The notes: generated by a model not told the origin, from the sequence alone. A DNA stretch of 8,110 nucleotides from Phycisphaerales bacterium (GCA_011057845.1 DSDB01000512.1:1-8110), one strand, 5' to 3'. Shown: positions 1 to 6,161, counted from the first letter of the stretch. Translations and numbers: made by a program.

Positions 1-302
1 AACACCCGCACCGCCAACAGGCCGTCCGCCAACGTCTCGGCGCCGAGCCGGTCCATCACCGCGCGCAAACTGAAACGCCCTGGAGTGATTCCCATCCCGC
101 CGGCCGACCCCAGCGCCAATACCCGCGCCGCCAACGCCGGATCACACTCCACAATCGGCGCCAGCGACGAAACCGAAGTCGCCTGCCGAATCACCCTGTC
201 CAGCACCTTCGACCCCACGGACGGCAGACTCGATAGCGATTCGAGTCGCCCCACCGTTAGTTCTATCTGCTGAGCCGTCCGTCGTCTGTCATCAGAGGGC
301 AT
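1..302 (-). CDS. HDOD domain protein, N-terminal part (runs off left edge)
   Basis: The reading frame opens with ATG at 302-300 and stays open to the window edge, giving 100 codons. An AGGGG Shine-Dalgarno at 314-310 sits 7 bases from the ATG and fixes the start. After a polar leader of about 20 residues, the protein reads LPSVGSKVLDRVIRQA, then VECDPALAARVLALGSAGG, then a SLRAVMDRLGAETLADGLLA segment. This is the usual order of the HDOD fold: LP-x-L/V opening, D-P-A-L-A-A-R-V-L helix, and a second helix starting SLRxAxxxLG. HDOD proteins are HD-related but usually lack metal ligands, and they act in signalling and regulation, often with extra output domains; any such domain here would lie beyond the edge. 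It lies 104 bases downstream of the response regulator on the same strand, so co-transcription is likely. Its function beyond the domain is unknown. Confidence 0.8.
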   Translation of the reverse strand, partial: MPSDDRRRTAQQIELTVGRLESLSSLPSVGSKVLDRVIRQATSVSSLAPIVECDPALAARVLALGSAGGMGITPGRFSLRAVMDRLGAETLADGLLAVRV

Positions 303-378
303 ATCACCACCCCTGTCGATATGTAGGCTTCCAAGACGATGCGGGCGTCAAACACCCGCAATCCTCCGATAGGTTTCA

Positions 379-398
379 CGGCCGAACGCACCCGGCCG
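379..398 (-). other. Inverted repeat between response regulator and HDOD gene
   Basis: CGGCCG occurs at 379-384 and again at 393-398. These can pair as a 6-bp stem with an 8-base loop just after the response regulator stop. A second imperfect stem, GCGGG/CCCGC, lies at 341-359. Neither is followed on the minus strand by a T-run, so they do not look like strong intrinsic terminators. They may be mRNA hairpins between two co-transcribed genes. Confidence 0.3.
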
Positions 399-406
399 AT
401 ACGCCC

Positions 407-973
407 TTATCTTGCCGCCAGCGACCCGTTCACCTGCTCCATCAGATCCGACACCGTGAAGGGTTTCTTCACAAAGCCCTCGGCCCCGCTCTTGAGCAAC
501 TGGTCGATCTCGTCCTGCTTGACGACCCCGCTGACGATGATGATGCGGATGTTCTCGAACTCCGCCTTCCGCCGTATCGTCTGGCAGACCACGTTGCCGT
601 TCACATCGGGCAACATGTAGTCCAGCAGAATCAGGTCCGGGCGAAACTCCCGCGTGGCGATGCCCGCTTCGTAACCGCTCGACGCCGTCCGAACCTCGAA
701 ATCGCCCTCGCGCTCCAGGATATCGCAGATCAACTCCACGATCTCCGGGTCGTCGTCGACAATCAGCACCTTTCTCTTGTCCGAATCCAGATCATCCAGC
801 GGGATGCGGTTGTCTTTCATGAACTTGATCAGGCTCTGTCTCGGAATGCGTCGAAACTTGGAACCTGGGACTCGGAATCCTTCCAGTCGGCCCGAGTCGA
901 AGCAACGGATAATCGTCTGCTGGCTGACCCTGCAAATCTCCGCTGCTTCGCCTGTCGTGAATAGCTCCTTCAT
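407..973 (-). CDS. Excisionase-type HTH / receiver-domain response regulator
   Basis: This 188-residue protein has a reversed layout for a response regulator: the DNA-binding domain comes first. Residues 4-52 (LFTTGEAAEICRVSQQTIIR, then RLEGFRVPGSKFRRIPRQSL) match the excisionase/MerR-like helix-turn-helix with its wing. Residues 66-188 form a CheY-like receiver with acidic pocket D73-D75, phospho-acceptor D118 in LLDYMLPD, switch residue S148, and K170 in FVKKPF. All key receiver residues are present, so it should be phosphorylated by a histidine kinase, none of which is in the window. An ATG at 1000 would add nine residues, but GGGAGGGG at 985-978 places the ribosome on the ATG at 973, so I chose that start. 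It probably regulates transcription; its targets are unknown. Its HDOD neighbour downstream supports a signalling operon. Confidence 0.93.
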   Translation of the reverse strand: MKELFTTGEAAEICRVSQQTIIRCFDSGRLEGFRVPGSKFRRIPRQSLIKFMKDNRIPLDDLDSDKRKVLIVDDDPEIVELICDILEREGDFEVRTASSGYEAGIATREFRPDLILLDYMLPDVNGNVVCQTIRRKAEFENIRIIIVSGVVKQDEIDQLLKSGAEGFVKKPFTVSDLMEQVNGSLAAR

Positions 974-1036
974 AGTGCCCCTCCCAGAGGCCAAATCCAT
1001 TTGTTAATGTAACTATCCATATTACCTTATCGCCCT

Positions 1037-1066
1037 AAATTAACGGATCGAATGTGCATCTGTCAA
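1037..1066 (-). promoter_or_regulatory. Probable sigma70-type promoter for the response regulator
   Basis: On the minus strand a perfect TTGACA lies at 1066-1061. A 16-18 base spacer leads to an AT-rich -10 region at 1044-1037, which can be read as GTTAAT, TTAATT or TAATTT. Transcription would start near 1030, giving a leader of about 55 bases to the ATG at 973. The -35 match is strong and the -10 match is moderate. Confidence 0.45.
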
Positions 1067-1242
1067 GAATAAAAAACATGGATAAACCCAAATTCTTTGA
1101 AAAAAGCCGCGATGTTATCACACCATCGCTATCAGAAGCACTCATGCCACGTTCCGCTCGAATCCCACGAGAAGTCTTGGTTGGTAGCATTCATGGGCTC
1201 TTCTTGCGTGGCGGGTGTGGCCCGTCTACGATATGTCCGCCA

Positions 1243-2724
1243 GTGGAAACATTCTGTGTCAATTCGTTGGGCTGCAAGGTCAACCAGTACGAGGCCAATC
1301 AGGCCCGCCAGCAACTAGAGAGGCTGGGTCTGCGCCCCGTCGGGCTCGACGGGGCCCCCGACCTGGTCGTCGTGCAGACATGCTGCGTAACCGGCACGGC
1401 CGCGGCGAAAAGCCGCCAACTGCTCCGCCGGGCCCGCCGGATCAATCCAGCCGCTCACATCGTCATCACCGGCTGCCTGCCCGCCATCGATTCGGGCGAA
1501 CTGCCCCCGCTCGGGGCTAACATGACAGCCATCACCGACCCCGACCGGGCTACCGCAACCCTCTCGGCCATCGTCCAATCCGACCCCTCGCCCCTCGTCC
1601 ATCGGCCATCGTCTATCGCCCCGGCCGGCGACTCCCGGTTCAACACCGAGCCCACCCAAGCCCCGGCGACGACGAGCCGCTTCGCCGGCCACACGCGGGC
1701 GTTCCTGAAAGTGCAGGACGGCTGCGACGGCTGGTGTGCGTACTGCATCGTGCCCCGGACACGGCCGAGACTGTCCAGTAAGCCGGTCGACGAGGTCCTG
1801 GCCGAGGCGCGGGCTCTGGTAGCGGCCGGACATAAGGAGATTGTCGTAAGTGGCGTATTTTTAGGGGCTTACGGCCGCGACACTGTCAAGCGTTGCAACT
1901 GGACGGATCGTTCGACCGACCGGTTGGCTGAGTTGCTCAACCGTCTGGCCGAGGTCGATGGGCTGGCGAGGATCCGATTGAGTTCGCTGGAGCCCGGCGA
2001 CATCACCGAGTCGCTGGCCGACTGCCTTTGCTCGCATCCTAACATCATGCCGCACCTGCACTTATCGCTCCAATCCGGCTCGGACCGCATCCTCAAACGG
2101 ATGCGCCGCCAGTACACCGGCGGCCAGTATCTCGACGTGGTGGCGATGCTCAAGAGCCGCCTGGACCGACCCGCCATCACCACGGACATCATCGTGGGCT
2201 TTCCCGGCGAGACCGATGAGGACTTCGACCAGACCATCAGCCTGGTCCAGGCCGTTGGCTTCTCCCGCGTCCACGTCTTTCCCTTCTCCCCGCGCCAAGG
2301 CACTGCCGCCGCCCAGATGTCCGACCCCATAGATCCCGCCATCATCCGGCACCGATCCCAAACCCTCCGCCGCCTGGCCGCCGACCTCGCCCAAGCCTTC
2401 CGCGAACAGTTCATCGGCGAAACCGCCGAGGTCCTCATCGAATCACAAACGAGCCGGGTGGCAGCCTTTCGCGAAGCGAAGGGCTGGTTCGATCCGGCCC
2501 TTGCCTTCGGCAAGGACCGCCACCCCGACGCAATACGCAATACGACATACGAAATACGAAATACGAACGACGAACGGCGAACGACGTATACAGCCTCCGG
2601 CCGCACGCAGCGATACTTCACCGCCCTCATCGAGGACCACCCCACGCCCATCCCCAAAGGCGCCATCCGCAAAGTCCAATTGACCGCCAACCGTCCCACC
2701 CACGCCACCGCCCGTATCAGCTGA
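1243..2724 (+). CDS. mtaB: tRNA (t6A37) C2-methylthiotransferase MtaB-like, with inserts
   Basis: This is a radical-SAM enzyme of the MiaB/RimO/MtaB group; MtaB converts t6A37 to ms2t6A37 in ANN-decoding tRNAs. From the GTG at 1243 it has 493 residues. The N-terminal methylthiotransferase domain has the LGCKVNQYEAN signature with C11, then C47 (QTCCVT) and C78 (GCLP), which bind the auxiliary [4Fe-4S] cluster. The radical-SAM motif CDGWCAYC supplies C161, C165 and C168. LGCKVNQ and the RFAGHTRAFLKVQDGC segment favour MtaB over MiaB. The C-terminal TRAM region starts at FIGETAEVLIES, is interrupted at about residues 404-450 by repeat-derived sequence, and resumes at GRTQRYFTALIED. The frame continues upstream to a GTG at 1054 (ATGs at 1078 and 1144), but those 63 codons are AT-richer and unlike the family. 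The GTG at 1243 sits eight residues before LGC, as in family members, although no clear Shine-Dalgarno precedes it. Whether the interrupted TRAM still binds tRNA is uncertain. Confidence 0.9.
   Translation: METFCVNSLGCKVNQYEANQARQQLERLGLRPVGLDGAPDLVVVQTCCVTGTAAAKSRQLLRRARRINPAAHIVITGCLPAIDSGELPPLGANMTAITDPDRATATLSAIVQSDPSPLVHRPSSIAPAGDSRFNTEPTQAPATTSRFAGHTRAFLKVQDGCDGWCAYCIVPRTRPRLSSKPVDEVLAEARALVAAGHKEIVVSGVFLGAYGRDTVKRCNWTDRSTDRLAELLNRLAEVDGLARIRLSSLEPGDITESLADCLCSHPNIMPHLHLSLQSGSDRILKRMRRQYTGGQYLDVVAMLKSRLDRPAITTDIIVGFPGETDEDFDQTISLVQAVGFSRVHVFPFSPRQGTAAAQMSDPIDPAIIRHRSQTLRRLAADLAQAFREQFIGETAEVLIESQTSRVAAFREAKGWFDPALAFGKDRHPDAIRNTTYEIRNTNDERRTTYTASGRTQRYFTALIEDHPTPIPKGAIRKVQLTANRPTHATARIS
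1588..1622 (+). repeat. Degenerate heptamer array inside mtaB linker
   Basis: Five consecutive 7-base units follow the pattern TCGNCCN (for example TCGTCCA, TCGGCCA, TCGTCTA). Two further matching units lie at 1564-1577. The array encodes the low-similarity linker between the N-terminal methylthiotransferase domain and the radical-SAM domain. On the minus strand it reads as CGA-starting heptamers, linking it to the arrays at 2528 and 5239. Confidence 0.6.
2456..2525. repeat. REP-like palindromic element inside mtaB
   Basis: An outer stem GGGTGGC (2456-2462) pairs perfectly with GCCACCC (2519-2525). It encloses two hairpins. The first, 2465-2483, has an 8-bp stem with one wobble pair and a GAA loop. 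The second, 2499-2515, has a 7-bp CCTTGCC/GGCAAGG stem with a TTC loop. The nested symmetry within 70 bases is far more ordered than coding sequence usually is, and the encoded peptide does not resemble a TRAM domain. It looks like a REP or MITE-type repeat that has inserted without breaking the frame. Confidence 0.6.
2528..2586 (+). repeat. Heptamer tandem array inside mtaB TRAM region
   Basis: Eight consecutive 7-base units plus three bases begin exactly at 2528. Units include ACGCAAT (twice), ACGAAAT (twice) and ACGAACG (twice). It follows the palindromic element by two bases, so the two may form one composite insertion. The translated peptide is rich in R, N, T and Y (for example YEIRNTNDERR), unlike any TRAM strand. 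Confidence 0.85.
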
Positions 2725-3075
2725 AAGCTATCCCGACGGCCGCGTCAAGGGTCACGGCCACAAGGTCGTCCCTGATCCAAGATAGGCCGCTATCCGCAGA
2801 ATCCAGGCGAACCCGCGCCCCCGGTCGGACGGGCCACCACACCAGACAATCGCAATCTTTCTTCTGTGCTCCGGCGCCTGGATTCAGATTGACAGACGGC
2901 AGGCAGCCGCTTAGATTTACCATGCTGCGAAGCAGTCTGCGGTTGAATCCCCATCACGAGGTGGGACGGTTCGCAAGTGGTTTATGCCCATACGGAAAGG
3001 CTGGACAAAGGAGTCGTTTTTCGTCACCTGGAATCCCAAGGGTTTTCTCAAGAGGGTGAGCCGTGGAGCCATAAC
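2725..3075. other. Spacer between mtaB and methyltransferase gene
   Basis: I see no supported gene in these 351 bases. The left part has two short hairpins without T-runs, GACG/CGTC at 2735-2746 and GATAG/CTATC at 2781-2794. A promoter lies at 2889-2917. The part from 2977 is open in frame with the methyltransferase from a GTG, but this stretch does not look like the family's N-terminus and is more likely leader. Confidence 0.5.
2889..2917 (+). promoter_or_regulatory. Sigma70-type promoter for the methyltransferase gene
   Basis: A perfect -35 TTGACA at 2889-2894 is followed by a 17-base spacer and a -10 TAGATT at 2912-2917 (four of six consensus bases). Transcription would begin near 2924, leaving a leader of about 150 bases to the ATG at 3076, or about 53 bases if the GTG at 2977 is used. 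Confidence 0.55.
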
Positions 3076-3768
3076 ATGATCCATCCCCAGACGACCGGAA
3101 AATCTCCACTGAACCTGGACTACTCGAATGACAAAAACGCGGACTATTATGGTGGCGTCAGACATGACATGCTGAAGTATATCCCCCCAGCCGCCAGGAC
3201 GTGCCTCGAACTCGGCTGCGGGGCGGGGCGCTTCTCGGAATTGGTCAAAGCCACCTTCGGAGCCGAGACCTGGGCGGTCGAGATCTCCGAACAGGCCGCC
3301 GCACAGGCCGCGACAAGACTGGACAAGGTCCTGCATGGCGACGCCACCCAGGCGATGGACAGGCTGCCCGACCGCTACTTCGACTGCGTCATCGCGTTTG
3401 ACATTCTGGAGCATCTGCTCGGGCCGGCTGCCCTGCTGGACGCCGTGAAGGCCAAGCTGCGGCCCGGCGGCGTCGTGGTCGCTTCCATCCCCAACGTCAG
3501 GTATTACCGGGTGCTGGCCGACCTGGTCGTGCATGGCGACTGGGAGTACAAGGAGCACGGGATCCTGGACAATACCCATCTGCGGTTCTTCACCAGAAAG
3601 AGCATCGTCAGGATGTTCGACTCGCTGGGCTATCGGATTCAACAGATCGAGGGCATCCACCCGACCTCCAGCCGGACCTTCAGGATGCTGAACGCCTGCC
3701 TGCTGACCTTCCTGGCCGACGCCCGATACAAGCATTTCGCCGTCGTCGCCTCTTTGCCGACGGAATGA
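3076..3768 (+). CDS. Class I SAM-dependent methyltransferase
   Basis: The 230-residue product has a complete Rossmann-type methyltransferase core of the Methyltransf_23/UbiE-like kind. Motif I, LELGCGAG, is at residues 44-51, and the ribose-binding acidic residue is E69 in WAVEIS. It continues with GDATQAMDRLP, then a DCVIAFDILEHL motif and LRPGGVVVASIPNVRYY. The late HLRFFTRKSIVRMF segment is typical of methyltransferases found near glycosyltransferases. The substrate cannot be read from sequence; a sugar or glycan is the guess from the next gene. The ATG at 3076 is chosen because GGAG at 3065-3068 is 7 bases upstream and the family similarity begins at about residue 12 (LNLDYSNDKNADYY). A longer in-frame form from the GTG at 2977 would give 263 residues. 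Confidence 0.9.
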   Translation: MIHPQTTGKSPLNLDYSNDKNADYYGGVRHDMLKYIPPAARTCLELGCGAGRFSELVKATFGAETWAVEISEQAAAQAATRLDKVLHGDATQAMDRLPDRYFDCVIAFDILEHLLGPAALLDAVKAKLRPGGVVVASIPNVRYYRVLADLVVHGDWEYKEHGILDNTHLRFFTRKSIVRMFDSLGYRIQQIEGIHPTSSRTFRMLNACLLTFLADARYKHFAVVASLPTE

Positions 3769-3769
3769 G

Positions 3770-3798
3770 TTGCCCGCCCGGGGAAGGGTTGCTATACT
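3770..3798 (+). promoter_or_regulatory. Extended -10 promoter for the glycosyltransferase gene
   Basis: The -35 TTGCCC (3770-3775), a 17-base spacer and -10 TATACT (3793-3798) preceded by TGC form an extended -10 promoter. It starts two bases after the methyltransferase stop codon. The expected transcription start is near 3805. Confidence 0.6.
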
Positions 3799-3810
3799 CC
3801 TGCCGTTCGA

Positions 3811-3832
3811 AATCGGGACGCATCGCCCGATT
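3811..3832 (+). promoter_or_regulatory. Hairpin in the glycosyltransferase 5' leader
   Basis: AATCGGG (3811-3817) pairs perfectly with CCCGATT (3826-3832) around an 8-base loop. It lies only a few bases after the predicted transcription start. No T-run follows, so an mRNA-stabilising or regulatory hairpin is more likely than a terminator. Confidence 0.4.
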
Positions 3833-3866
3833 CGGCTCTCAGTTGTGATCCGTCAGGATGAGTAAG

Positions 3867-5102
3867 ATGCAGGCCGACAACCATGCACTGCCGCGCGCCG
3901 AGCGTTTGAGACCGGTTCTTCGGGATGCCGGCGGTTCGGTGATCAGGAAGAACCTGGCGTATTGCGGCGGCGGCAACCTCAGAGTGCTGGTCCACCGTGG
4001 GCCTTTCGGCATGGGGGTGGAATTAGGCGACTGCTTGACCGAACTCGGTCTACAGGCGCAGATAGGCGCTGAAGACGGCTGGGACGAGGTGGATCTCGTG
4101 ATTCTGCCGGCCGATGCCGTCGTGCTGGGCCATGAGGACCTTCGCCGGCACATCGGCCCGAACACGGTCGTCGTGCTCTGGCAGGTGGACCCCCTGCCGC
4201 CGGCGGGCTTGACGCCCGCCGCGATACGCCTCGGGCGCAGGATCGCACGCTGCCACTGGCAACGACTGCTGCCGAACCGCATGGGCGGCGCGATCATGAA
4301 GTACGTCCCTCTGGCTGGAGAGACCGTGCGCCTGATCCGATGGACCTACACAAAACGACTGAAGAGGGAATTGCGGGCCGTCGGACACAGCGAATATGCC
4401 GGCTGTGCCGAGCGCGAATGGGGCCGGGTCATGGCCAGGGAATACTGGCTGGAAACCTTCAGCCGGCGCAGCGCCATCGACCACATATTCGCCACGACCA
4501 TGACCAAGCAGCGCTATCTCGAGGAAAGGGGGTATCCGTCGGAGTTCGTGCCCATGGGCTATCACAAGAATTACGGCGAACTCATAGAGATGGATCGTGA
4601 CATCGACGTGCTGTTCCTCGGCAGCCTCAACAACAGACGCCGTAAAAGACTGCTTCGCGGATTGGCGCTGGAACTTGAAGAACGGGGCGTGCGACTGACG
4701 ATTGTCGACCGTGGGTGTTACGGCCCGGAGCGACAGCGACTGTTGAATCGCTCCAAGGTATCCCTCGATTTGCCGCGCGTGCCATGGGATTTCGGGCCCG
4801 AGCGTTTCCTGATGTCTATGGCATGTGGTTCTCTGGTGGTCTCCGAAGGTCAACTAGCCAGTGATCCCTACAAGAACGGTGTCCATTTTGTGCAGGCCCA
4901 GGCCGAACATCTCGCCCGGGTCATCCATGACCACGTTGTCGACAACGAAAAACGCGAAGCGATCACTCGCGAGGCCCATGCCTTTGTGACTCAAAGACTC
5001 TTGCTTCGAGACGCCGTCTTGCGAATCCTCGCCAAGAGCTACCCGTCGGCGATACCCAATGAACGTCGGACGCAGCCGCCGGCCGCCGGATCCGGACGAT
5101 GA
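3867..5102 (+). CDS. Glycosyltransferase, CgeB/Glyco_trans_1_2-like
   Basis: The product of 411 residues looks like a GT-B fold glycosyltransferase. The N-terminal half (NLRVLVHRGPFGMGVELGDC, later DLVILPADAVV and NTVVVLWQVDPLP) has alternating strands and helices. Residues 245-253, DIDVLFLGS, open the second Rossmann domain. Then come VRLTIVDRGCYGPERQRLLNRSK and the donor-site region PERFLMSMACGSLVVSEG around E312, followed by a C-terminal helix. This matches the glycosyl transferases group 1 (PF13524-like) that transfer sugars from nucleotide donors; acceptor and sugar are unknown. An ATG at 3858 also exists, but AGGA at 3855-3858 is 8 bases from the ATG at 3867, so I prefer the latter. The last 15-20 residues (rich in P, R and A) look unrelated to the family and overlap a beta-helix remnant on the other strand, so the original 3' end may have been lost. 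Confidence 0.85.
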   Translation: MQADNHALPRAERLRPVLRDAGGSVIRKNLAYCGGGNLRVLVHRGPFGMGVELGDCLTELGLQAQIGAEDGWDEVDLVILPADAVVLGHEDLRRHIGPNTVVVLWQVDPLPPAGLTPAAIRLGRRIARCHWQRLLPNRMGGAIMKYVPLAGETVRLIRWTYTKRLKRELRAVGHSEYAGCAEREWGRVMAREYWLETFSRRSAIDHIFATTMTKQRYLEERGYPSEFVPMGYHKNYGELIEMDRDIDVLFLGSLNNRRRKRLLRGLALELEERGVRLTIVDRGCYGPERQRLLNRSKVSLDLPRVPWDFGPERFLMSMACGSLVVSEGQLASDPYKNGVHFVQAQAEHLARVIHDHVVDNEKREAITREAHAFVTQRLLLRDAVLRILAKSYPSAIPNERRTQPPAAGSGR

Positions 5103-5226
5103 TGGTATCGCCGTCGCCGGCGTCGTCGATGGCCGCCTGGATACGGCTGAAATCGGCCAAGGCGTTCCATTCAGCCCAGGCCGTGTATGAAAGCCACAAG
5201 AACGGGCAAGCGGCCTCGTGGTGCAT
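5091..5226 (-). pseudogene. Remnant of a right-handed beta-helix protein N-terminus
   Basis: On the minus strand the frame from ATG at 5226 encodes ADFSRIQAAIDDAGDGDTIIV. This closely matches the (D)Y/F-S-x-I-Q-A-A-I-D-x-A-x-x-G-D-T-I-x-V opening of pectate-lyase-like right-handed parallel beta-helix proteins. In intact members this leads into a D/P-G-x-Y coil and hundreds of residues of helix. Here it turns into unrelated RIRRPAAAS sequence and runs into the 3' end of the glycosyltransferase gene. The residues before the motif (WLSYTAWAEWNAL) could be a decayed signal or linker. I read it as a truncated gene remnant at a rearrangement junction; chance similarity is possible because only about 20 residues match. 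Confidence 0.45.
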
Positions 5227-5231
5227 AGGGG

Positions 5232-5237
5232 TATAAT
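5232..5237 (+). promoter_or_regulatory. Candidate -10 element for the SDR gene
   Basis: A perfect TATAAT lies at 5232-5237, but no TTGACA-like -35 is found at 16-18 bases upstream and there is no extended TG. If it is used, transcription begins near 5244, so the heptamer array would make up most of the leader of the SDR gene. Confidence 0.35.
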
Positions 5238-5238
5238 C

Positions 5239-5315
5239 GGTTCATGGGTCTTGAGTCGTGCGTCGTGAGTCTGTAGTGTGTGGTCCTGGGTCTTGAGTGA
5301 TGCATTGTGAGTCTT
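5239..5315 (+). repeat. Heptamer tandem array in the SDR 5' leader
   Basis: Eleven consecutive 7-base units run without a phase break from 5239 to 5315. Units include GGGTCTT (twice), GAGTCGT, GCGTCGT, GAGTCTG and GAGTCTT. Reverse-complemented, the typical unit is ACGACTC, which shares its ACGA core with the ACGAAAT/ACGAACG units at 2528-2586. It ends 15 bases before the SDR start codon. Confidence 0.85.
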
Positions 5316-5330
5316 ATTGGAGATCCAGGA

Positions 5331-6104
5331 ATGGGCAGTGGCGATTTGTTCGATTTACAAGGGAGCACCGCTCTGGTCACCGGGGCCAGCCGCGGCATCG
5401 GCGGGGCGATTGCGATGGGTCTGGCGCAACAGGGGGCCGATGTCGTCCTGCTGGCGCGGGGGACCGGACCACTGGAGCAGGCAAGGCGGCAGATCGAGAC
5501 GCAGACCGGACGCAGGGTGTGGGTGCGGGCGTTTGACATGGGGGCCGTCGATGCTGTCGAGTCGATGTTTGCCGGCGTGGTTGATGAGGTCGGGAGCGTG
5601 GATATCCTGGTGAATGCCGCCGGGACGACCGTTCGGGGCCCGTCGGAGGACCTGCCGCCCGACGGCTGGGCGCGTGTGCTGGATGTAAATCTGACGGCGG
5701 TGCTGAGGTTGTGTCAGGCGTTCTGTCGGCATCGCAAGTCGGCCGGTGGCGGGCGGATCATCAACATTGGCTCGCTCATGTGCGACGGGGCCCGCGCCGG
5801 CACGGCGGCATACGCGGCGAGTAAGGGCGGGCTGCTCATGCTGACCAAGACGCTCGCGGTCGAATGGGCCCGCTACGGTATTACGGCCAACCTTATCGGC
5901 CCCGGCTACATCCGCACGGAACTGACCAAGCCGCTGTGGACCGATAACCAGTTCAACCAGTGGGTCCTCAGTAAGACCCCGGCCAATCGTTGGGGCGAGC
6001 CGGAGGACCTCGTGGGCACGGCCGTGCTGCTGGCCTCAAAGGCAGGCGCTTTCATCACCGGCCAGATCATTTACGTGGACGGCGGCTGGCTCGCCATGCT
6101 ATAA
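5331..6104 (+). CDS. SDR oxidoreductase, gluconate 5-dehydrogenase-like
   Basis: The 257-residue product is a classical short-chain dehydrogenase/reductase of normal length. It has the cofactor motif TGASRGIG (17-24), NAAG (95-98), and the catalytic residues N120, S148, Y161 and K165 with normal spacing. The C-terminal part, with GPGYIRTELTKPL, TPANRWGEPEDLVG and a terminal YVDGGWLAML, resembles IdnO-type gluconate 5-dehydrogenases, which interconvert 5-keto-gluconate and gluconate. The exact sugar-acid substrate is inference; 3-oxoacyl-ACP reductase or another polyol dehydrogenase are alternatives. A GTG at 5307 would add eight residues from the heptamer array, but GGAG at 5319-5322 is 8 bases from the ATG at 5331, which also fits the family N-terminus (DLFDLQGSTALVTG). 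It probably forms an operon with the next gene 72 bases downstream. Confidence 0.93.
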   Translation: MGSGDLFDLQGSTALVTGASRGIGGAIAMGLAQQGADVVLLARGTGPLEQARRQIETQTGRRVWVRAFDMGAVDAVESMFAGVVDEVGSVDILVNAAGTTVRGPSEDLPPDGWARVLDVNLTAVLRLCQAFCRHRKSAGGGRIINIGSLMCDGARAGTAAYAASKGGLLMLTKTLAVEWARYGITANLIGPGYIRTELTKPLWTDNQFNQWVLSKTPANRWGEPEDLVGTAVLLASKAGAFITGQIIYVDGGWLAML

Positions 6105-6149
6105 GATAAGCCGCACCGGCAGGTTGGGGGTTGCCTCGGCACGGCTCCC

Positions 6150-6161
6150 TTTGCCGGCAAA
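6150..6161. other. Perfect 12-bp palindrome upstream of the hydrolase gene
   Basis: TTTGCCGGCAAA lies 15 bases before the ATG at 6177. A dyad of this kind could be an operator for a dimeric regulator, or a small hairpin at the end of the SDR transcript followed by AAAAC rather than T. No regulator with a known matching site is in the window. Confidence 0.3.

Noticed and set aside
85..273. Plus-strand open frame of 62 codons at the left edge
   Set aside because: The opposite strand encodes a clear HDOD domain over the same bases.
2528..2586. CRISPR-like array
   Set aside because: The units are 7 bases, directly adjacent and without spacers, which excludes CRISPR.
1869..2708. Minus-strand open frame of 279 codons inside mtaB
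   Set aside because: It lies antisense to a gene with clear radical-SAM motifs, is rich in R, S and W typical of antisense frames in GC-rich DNA, and shows no recognisable domain.
2717..2923. Minus-strand open frame of 68 codons in the spacer after mtaB
   Set aside because: It resembles no family I know, overlaps the mtaB stop and begins within the promoter region of the methyltransferase. A gene remnant is possible but unsupported.
2917..3735. Minus-strand open frame of 272 codons over the methyltransferase gene
   Set aside because: It is an antisense shadow of the methyltransferase, with no recognisable motif.
4050..4853. Minus-strand open frame of 267 codons over the glycosyltransferase gene
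   Set aside because: It is an antisense shadow with no recognisable motif and no supported start.
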